From contig JAJTWR010000231.1 of assembly GCA_021613335.1 (NCBI GenBank), positions 4,658,001 to 4,722,000 of the forward strand: a DNA stretch of 64,000 nucleotides. Direction: 5' to 3'. The position numbers were made by a program, and so were the translations under genes. Positions 57,508 through 64,000 of this stretch are shown one piece after another (the first letter of the stretch is position 1; the number at the start of each line of letters is the position of its first letter). The notes beneath the pieces were generated by a model. It made no database searches. It saw nothing but the letters and a program-made list of their open reading frames with translations, and had not been told where the DNA came from. Source of the stretch: Whitmania pigra. Lineage: Eukaryota > Annelida > Clitellata > Hirudinida > Haemopidae.

Positions 57508-58480
57508 TCTCTTATTTATTTATTTGATTGTCCGTTGCATAACTCAGATGATTTGGACTTTAGTTAGTGTTAGTAAGTTAGAAAAAATGAAAAGTATTAG
57601 AATAATAAAATGCATTAATTAATTATAGTAAAATTGTGAAGGGCTTATAGTAAGCCGCATCTGTTTTTACAGATCACTGATAAATGATGTCCACACTTGC
57701 TGGATTGCTGAGCATGGACTTCATATCGGATAGACTTGTATACATTTTAATTTCTCTCCTCAGGGCAGACTGGGCCGGACATTCCATGAGGAAATGCTGC
57801 ACACTTTTGTCCTCCTGAGGGCACTTTTCACATCTTCCGTCTGGGTGCCGTTTCATGAGAAACAAGTGCTGATTCAGAGCACACTTTCCAACTCGGTCTG
57901 GAGATGAGAACCTCCTTCCTCCTTGAGACACATTGGAACTTGCTCTTCGTCGACACTTGTTTCTCTATTTTCTTATAATGTTGGCTCCGCGGGTCCTCGT
58001 CCCATTTGGTTTGCCACTGTTGGAAGATGTTGCGGGCCACGGACCTTTTGACATCCTTGATAGACGCCGGAATCCGGTAGTCTATCTGATCCCTTGCAGT
58101 GGCTGCCTTTGCCAGGGCATCGGCTTTCTCATTGCCAGGGATTCCAACGTGGGCAGGGACCCAGACGAGAGTGACCTTTCTGCCGCTCCCTTGGATTTCT
58201 GAAATTAAAAACTGGACATTTTTAATATCAGGAGCATAATTGTTGCCGTCCTTTAGTGCCTGTAGTCCTTGACATGTAGTAAACATCGCTCGATGGCTGC
58301 CAGTTCGAACAACTAATGCAGCTGTGACTCGACGTCCTGAGACTGATGTTTACTTCCTTCATTGGGATGTAAATCCCAATTCCGGCCTTGTTGTCCTCGG
58401 TCTTGGAGGCGTCCGTGTAGCAGAGGAGGCTGCCGTGGAGATCCTCTATTTTCTCCCTTGCCACCATCATCCGCATCTCC
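57508..58480 (-). mobile_element. 5'-truncated LINE with RNase H domain
   Basis: Minus strand from 58480: LLCYTDASKTEDNKAGIGIY (RNase H start, catalytic Asp), LVWVPAHVGIPGNEKADALA (RNase H end), then a Cys/His motif CEKCPQEDKSVQHFLMECP typical of the C terminus of Jockey/I/R1-like LINEs. The 3' end is CCAAATCATCTGAGTTATGC, AACGGACAATC and (AAATA)n. It breaks off upstream of RNase H, so RT is missing. Small frame breaks occur near 58230 and 57830. Confidence 0.9.
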
Positions 58481-59296
58481 AGTCTCTATCTCGTGCTTGT
58501 TAATAAATCTATGTTAGTTTTACGTTGCAGTTACGCAACAGCGCTAAGGTTTCCGTCCTCGATTGTTAAAGGCTTAGGAAATAAGTCGTAATGCCATCTG
58601 TGTTTTTCAGTTCATGCTCTTTGACCCAACATGCAAATCTCCCTGCTCAAAGTGTACTAAAGATTTTGCCCGCAATGTTTTTATATGCAATAGTGCAGAG
58701 TTTGGTTTAAATAACATGCCCTTATCCACCCAGTCACCCCTTCTCTTATCGTCACTAACAGCGACAGAGTACTCGTTTAGCCACAATCTCTGCAGCACTA
58801 GATTTTAGTGCAGTAACGTGTTTTACAAAATACTTCTCTGATAGAGAGTTGGCTATTTTCTGATATAAAAAAAACAACAAAATTCTTTATATGCTACAAA
58901 TCTAATTACATTCAGTACAGCATTATTTGTCTTGAAACACCTTTCTTACGCTTAGAAATTCATCGGTTCCATGGCAGTGAGCAATGGAACTTGCACAAGT
59001 ACAGAAAGCAACATATTATAATTGTTACTTTTTAAGACCAAAGTAAACAAATATGCGACCATAAACCATATGAATTTATAAACAAATCCTAGATGATACA
59101 TCAATATTTGAATAACACAAATTGCCTGGAAACAATTGCTTTGCTACACTCCTTTGAGCCTCAGATCCATCCATCATGGAGTGGGAGTTCCAAAAAAGAT
59201 AGAATTCTTTAGTGATACTCAATGCTTCATGTATATCAGCACTTGTTTCATTAGCAACAAATACTGTCACCATGCACTGATTGCTGTTTGACCCAA
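58481..59296. other. Intergenic, nothing recognised
   Basis: Short open frames on both strands at 58607-58808 match nothing known to me. No repeats identified. Confidence 0.45.
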
Positions 59297-59304
59297 CACA
59301 CAAT

Positions 59305-60343
59305 TAGTGTTGTGAGCGTGAAATATTTCAATTGTTTTATTTCAAAATGTTTTGTTTTTTTTGAAATATTTCAACACAAAAAAAAACAAAAAAAAAACAA
59401 AAAAAACAAAAACAAATTAATGTTAATTAAAAAAATTAAGTTAAGTTAAAAAAATTAATTAATTAAAAAAAGTTTTATTGTTTATTACTAATTTTGTAAT
59501 TATTTATCGTGCAGGAAATTATTAATTAATTTTTGTAAATTTATTACGTAATATTCAGCATCTTTTGTCTTTACAAAAATCAACTTCAGTGAATCAGCAA
59601 TCATTGAACAGAAATATCCTCACATTTATTGCTATGGTTGCTGTGCTCACGGACTTAACCTCTTGATGAATGATATTGCCAAGATGACACCTATAAACCA
59701 GGTAATATCAAGTTCAATAAATGTAATAAAGGAGTTCAAAAGAAGCAATCGATTGACAGCATTGTTGAAGTCCAAAGTCCTTCCACAAAATACTTTTACA
59801 TCATTGAAACTGCCTGTGAAAACTAGATGGGGCTCCAATGTAATATCATTAAGAAGCTTGGTGGAAAGGTATATGTTCATCACGACCTCTTGCTAAAGTA
59901 GCTTCTAAGATTTTGTCATTGCCTGCAACAACCGCTGTAATTGAAAGAAGTTTCAGTGCCTATTCATTTATCCAGAATGATAAACGGAACCGCCTCACCA
60001 CAAACAGAGCTGGAAAACTAGTTTTTATTTCCCAAAACTTAAAGCTTATGGCTTGCAGTACTTCAGAAAGTAATCACAACTCTGAAGCAGAAGACGAAGA
60101 ATCTGAGAAGGATGAAGACAGTGAAATTGATGAAATGGATCAAAACTGATTTAAATTAGCACTGCTATTCTTATTTTTTATTGTTTGTCTTATTGAAGTT
60201 GCAATAAATCTGTTTGTCCAATCATGAATTATCATTTTATCGATAAATTTAAAAAAAACAATAAAAAGCCAAAAAAAACATAAAAACTCATAAAAAACAA
60301 AAAAAAAACTCGAACCAAAAAAAACATGTTTTTTACAACTCTA
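59305..60343 (+). mobile_element. hAT element with CACACAAT target duplication
   Basis: Ends TAGTGTTGTGA and TACAACTCTA are imperfect inverted repeats. CACACAAT flanks at 59297-59304 and 60344-60351. The subterminal regions are unusual: long AAAAAACAAAAAA runs at both ends. Internally deleted. Confidence 0.92.
59585..60149 (+). pseudogene. hAT transposase fragments (DUF659 and dimerisation domains)
   Basis: Plus strand: YCYGCCAHGLNLLMNDIAKM (starting about 59628), VKTRWGSNVISLRSLVER, then after a frame break LPATTAVIERSFSAYSFIQN and NRLTTNRAGKLVFISQN. The end is very acidic (EDEESEKDEDSEIDEMDQ). One frameshift near 59895. Confidence 0.85.
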
Positions 60344-60545
60344 CACACAATAATATAGCGAAATGCATGCCTGGACGTTTTATAAAAAGCACGTCTAGTT
60401 CCCGTAACTACCAGTGGCAGATTTAGGGGGAAAGCTAAAATCTACCGATGAGCTTTGTCCTACATGTTTATACAACACATAAGCACGTGCGTAACTACCA
60501 TACATTTCAAGTTTGAAAGTCATAAGTAAGGATGTTCCCTATAAT

Positions 60546-61501
60546 TAAGAATCAACCGGGGTCACGTTTTAGCTGGGGTAGGGGTATAAAATACATGTGT
60601 AGGTATGACACTTTCTAACATATTAAGAGTGTAATTTTCTGCATTTTTTCAACTTTTTAAAACTATTTTTTAAAACAAATATTTGCAATGCTAGCCTGAA
60701 AATTCATTGGCTCTAAGTCCATAATTTCAAGACTAATTCCTACACATGAAATGTTACTATTCCTTCATTAACTATCTTTGGTTATTAACCTTAATCAAAG
60801 TCTAAAGAGAAATTCAGTCTTTTTGAGTCACGTGACTTTAAGATAGAATGACATGGGTCTTGCCCCTTGGAAAAGCTGAAACGATATCCCTGTATCTGAG
60901 AAGGCAAAGATGGAACAAGAGAACGAGCATAAGGAAATGTGTAGGTATGATTTTGGATGATCCTTTCTTTTGGAAGGAGCATCCTAACGAGCTACTAGAA
61001 GAGCGGCAAACCTGGAGTGGATGGATGGGTGGTCGAGCGGATGGATGGATGGCCTACCTGCCGCCCCAAGTGATAGTAAAAGCAGTTCTAAATGGCATTC
61101 ATGGTCAGCCATTTGACAAAAAATGAGGAAACATTACTGTTTTTTAAGTCTAAGTAATTTAAGAGCAGCACAAAGATGCTCCAAGTATCGGACTATTTTG
61201 TTTATTATGATGAGTTATTATGATTTATCATGAATTATTAATACTAGGCGTTGGATTAAGACGAGTGATTAAGACTTTAGCCTTGGTGCGACCCCATTAG
61301 GAGTTCAAATCCCAGCTTCTCAAGAGCTTTTGTAAATAATACTATATAACTGATGATTTTAATCCAACAAATGAGAGATTTTATGATAACTTGGATTCAG
61401 AAATGGAATAGACGTTCGCATTAAAAAAATTGTCTAAATTTCTTATACGTGTTTTACGACATTCCCCGGCTAAAGTTTGCTGGGGTCCCGGTCGATTCCT
61501 A
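60546..61501. mobile_element. 956-bp non-autonomous DNA transposon with 8-bp target duplication
   Basis: Start TAAGAATCAACCGGGGTCAC and end GGTCCCGGTCGATTCCTA are inverted repeats. CCTATAAT flanks at 60538-60545 and 61502-61509, perfect. Inside are a GGATGGATGG microsatellite (61018-61050) and a tRNA-like GAGTTCAAATCCC box B (about 61310), but no transposase. Other copies: 8690-9143, 18757-19295, 51471-51735. The 8-bp duplication fits hAT or P superfamilies. Confidence 0.9.
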
Positions 61502-61509
61502 CCTATAAT

Positions 61510-62114
61510 GCTATTTTGCATATTCTACAAGTTCTACTCGTTAAATTTAATTGAAATTTTATAGATTGTTTGTATACAATAAAATGATGTTTTGTATGAA
61601 ATTAAGTAATAGTGAACTTATAATTAACGGAGATCATTTATAAAGAGCCTTACTGTAATAATCAGCTTTTGTGATTCTTGTAACAACAATTAATTATTGG
61701 GCAGCAAGATATCCCATGCTAAGCCGCGAAAATCTCTAAAAACAATAAGGGCATTTATCGATGAAATCCTAATAATATTCAAATGTAACTGCTAAATTTT
61801 ACAGCTACTATTTATGACATGTAAAGATAATTATAACATGTAAAGCTAATGATAACGAAAAACATCAGAATTTGTAGGGCTTTAAGTTATGTCAATTCTA
61901 GGGGCTGATGTCATATCTAATAAAAATATATTGATAAAATATTTGGTCATTATAACTAAATAATTTATTAACAATTCACTAATTTCTTAAAGGACATTAT
62001 AAGTTAACAAATTACAGCACATCACTTTTTGTGACAGAACATAGCTCCTCCTTTTTTTGCGGCTCCACCCACTTCCGGGACAGATATTAGGGGCTTTAAA
62101 GCCGCACCCCATAA
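61510..62114. other. Intergenic, nothing recognised
   Basis: AT-rich. The block CTCCT...CCACCCACTTCCGGGACAGATATTAGG at about 62047-62090 has an inverted partner at 56647-56690 (CTAATATCTGTCCCGGAAGTAGGAGGAG), so an old repeat end may lie here. Confidence 0.5.
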
Positions 62115-62230
62115 GTGTGCACCCGCATGGCCTAACGGTTAAGGATTCGCTTCTCACGATGGCAGCATGGAGTTCAAACCCCGCTGGGGGAGCGCCTCCT
62201 AATCATCTAGATATGCAACGTTAATAAAAT
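62115..62230 (+). mobile_element. tRNA-derived SINE, second copy
   Basis: Head GTGCACCCGCATGGCCTAAC with box B AGTTCAAACCC, then TAATCATCTAGATATGCAAC and GTTAATAAAA. More diverged than 57295. It is followed at 62255-62305 by another copy of the tail (GTCCAAATCATCCTAGTTAT, GCAAAGGAC). Confidence 0.85.
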
Positions 62231-62537
62231 ACTTCTTTTTCAGCCCATAAGTCCAAATCATCCTAGTTATGCAAAGGACGTTATTCAAATAAATTAAATT
62301 GAATTTCAGCCCATAAACGCAATGCAAGTGTGTAAGGCTATACAACTTAAACAATTTGATGATTTACATCATAATTACAAAAGTATAAGCAGCCGGGTAA
62401 TAAAACGTAAATAAATAATGTGGCCGAAAACTCAAAACATCGATTCCTCATTCAGCGCTTCCTGATTGGCTTGATCAACACTAGTTTGACCTAGTTGAAT
62501 ATTTTGATATATGAGTAAAGACTCCTTCAAAAACTCC

Positions 62538-62993
62538 GGCTAGAGTTGTTTGCAGCAGTAATTGATCTTATCACTTATTCATAAGATAATTATCCAGGTC
62601 AAGAGGCGTGATCTCGCCTTGTTTTATTCGATGTTTTGAGTTATGATATCTGTGGAACACTGCGCCTGCGTCGGATTTGTTTGGTGTAGTGTAAGGGTTC
62701 GCATCTCGCGGTGGCAGCGCGGGCTCGAATCACGTCGGGGGAGCTCCGTCTTACTTGCCTTGCTAACGCTGTTTTAGCATATTTTAATAACTTATTATCT
62801 TGGTTTGAGCTAAGGTTAGAGGTAGTTTTAGGTTTTGGTTAGAACTATGTTTATTTTGAAAGCAAAATAATAATTGGTTGTTTTCTAAAAGTTATTTTCT
62901 ATTTCATTATAGGCAACATCACGCCTCTTTACCTAGATAATCATCTCATGAATAATTGATGAGACAAGTTTCTGCTGCAAAAAAACTCCAGCC
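62538..62993. mobile_element. Inverted-repeat element with a SINE head inside
   Basis: Arms of about 75-85 bases (62541-62615 and 62915-62990) are inverted copies: GTTGTTTGCAGCAGTAATTG on the left, revcomp TTTTTTGCAGCAGAAACTTG on the right, continuing through TTATTCATAAGATAATTATC and AAGAGGCGTGAT. Between the arms is a degenerate SINE head (62680-62750, box B-like GGCTCGAATCA). No coding sequence; target duplication not found. Confidence 0.75.
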
Positions 62994-63006
62994 TAGATTT
63001 TATCAG

Positions 63007-63208
63007 GGTGACCCGTCAAAATAGCCCAGCGACAAAATAGCTCCGTCAAAACATCCCCGTCAATGTATCTTTATAAAAAAATATTTATATGAGTTGATAC
63101 ATTAACCTAGAACTTATTTCAAATTTGATTAAATGAAATGAGTTTTATATTTTGAGGGTGCTATTTTGACGGGGCTATTTTGTCGCCGGGCTGTTATGAC
63201 GGGGTGCC
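63007..63208. mobile_element. Fold-back/MITE element, short complete copy (202 bp)
   Basis: Starts GGTGACCCGTCAAAATAG and ends GACGGGGTGCC. TTTTATCAG flanks at 62998-63006 and 63209-63217, a perfect 9-bp target duplication. Left arm has one more unit than the copy at 56782. Confidence 0.95.
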
Positions 63209-63217
63209 TTTTATCAG

Positions 63218-63472
63218 GTAGAATGCCCCACATTTTTTCGCCAATTTTTGTGGACCCCTTACGATCATTGTGCGATTCTTAAACCTCTTCCAAAATTATA
63301 AAGCGTACTTTGTAATAAATAAACCTTGTTAGTAATAATTATCAGCTACACGTTCATAAATTAAATCACCAAGGTAACGCACAAACATTGCCTGCCCTTA
63401 AAAAAACGCTTCACATCTTAGAAACCCTGGCCGCCAAATACAGTCTGTTTTTCATCATTTACCAACATCGAA
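63218..63472 (+). other. 5' flank of the EF-hand gene
   Basis: No TATA box stands out. The start codon at 63473 is followed at once by a donor, so the promoter should lie in this 250-base gap between the transposon and the ATG. Confidence 0.4.
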
Positions 63473-64000
63473 ATGGTTAGTAACATTTTTATTTACCTAG
63501 TTTTATCGTGCTTCACTTTCTGAAAATTTACATGCTATTTCAGGACGATCGAGAAACCTTTAAAGAAGGTTGCTTACATAACTTATTTCGCATCACAAAT
63601 AATTCAATTTTAGATCGTTTAGAATGTTCAAAATTATTATTTTACTTAAAATAAGAACTGCTTCACTTAGCAAACTTAGTTTTAACACTTAACATTTAGA
63701 ATGCAGGTTGGTATTTGACCTATTGGATCGAGACCATAGCGGCTTCCTAGAACCAAAAGAATTAGGCGACGGTCTGAGGGCCGTGGGATCAAATCCAACC
63801 AAGGACGAAATAGATGAAATGATAAAAGAAGGGGAGAATACAAGTAATTAGCATTGAATTAGTCCTCAGGAATACCACCCCTATTGCTTATATCCCAAAT
63901 TTCAGAAAGCGGTGATGGGAAGCTAAATTTTGAAGAGTTCTTCAATTTAATAACTAAACACAGAAAGCCAGTTGAACAAGAAGAATATTCCTTAATGGAA
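63473..64000 (+). CDS. EF-hand protein, calmodulin/centrin/troponin-C-like, 5' part
   Basis: Exons: 63473-63475 (the ATG alone, then donor GTTAGT), 63544-63568, 63700-63843, 63906 to beyond the edge; phases agree. The protein begins MDDRETFKEECRLVFDLLDR. The first EF-hand loop DRDHSGFLEPKE has Asp at 1 and 3, Ser at 5, Gly at 6 and Glu at 12, so it should bind calcium. The second loop, TKSGDGKLNFEE, keeps Gly6, Asp5 and Glu12 but has Thr and Ser in place of the Asp at positions 1 and 3, so binding is doubtful. The linker AVGSNPTKDEIDEMI is calmodulin-like in length. The C-terminal half lies outside the window; I cannot tell calmodulin-like from centrin or troponin C. Confidence 0.85.

Overview
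The window is nuclear DNA of an invertebrate animal: AT-rich, intron-bearing, and dominated by transposable elements. I cannot name the phylum. Bilaterian affinity rests on split genes with clear orthologues (UBXN4, a PRDM3/PRDM16-type zinc-finger gene, a SLC25A33/36-type nucleotide carrier, CDC26), a secreted WAP-plus-sushi protein like nematode LEV-9, and a CsRn1-type Ty3/Gypsy element. Exon models below were built by hand from GT/AG sites, reading phase and protein similarity; no alignment was run.

Host genes, left to right: (1) 1-944, minus strand, exons of a WAP/sushi protein running off the left edge; (2) 9581-14807, plus strand, a complete ten-exon UBXN4 of 406 codons; (3) 24606-33869, plus strand, a PRDM3/16-family gene with a TATA-box promoter, three coding exons, no PR domain, two three-finger clusters and a CtBP motif; (4) 34327-42283, minus strand, a SLC25A33/36 carrier in six located exons, tail to tail with the PRDM gene (487 bases between stop codons); (5) 55709-55966, minus strand, single-exon CDC26; (6) 63473-64000, plus strand, the first exons of an EF-hand protein running off the right edge. 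These genes form no pathway or operon; they are ordinary neighbours separated by transposon-filled DNA.

Mobile DNA: 2555-7888 is a nest of two inverted Tigger/pogo copies, one of which took a fold-back element (9-bp target duplication), which in turn took a 1.83-kb LTR element with identical LTRs and a single SAP-domain ORF. A Ty1/copia remnant sits in UBXN4 intron 5. The 6.9-kb PRDM intron holds at least four hAT insertions, partly nested. A CsRn1-type Gypsy element (46428-51293) carries a clean hAT insertion. Further hAT copies lie at 52186, 53760 and 59305, a 956-bp element with 8-bp target duplications at 60546, and LINE fragments at 18020, 39375, 43967, 45940 and 57508. A tRNA-derived SINE shares its 3' tail with the LINE at 57508.

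The most novel-looking items are the fold-back family with GG(C/T)(A/G)CC-type ends and perfect 9-bp target duplications (three independent copies), the gag-only SAP-ORF LTR element, the SINE/LINE tail module with two tail-only insertions into the same site, and the short PRDM gene without a PR domain.
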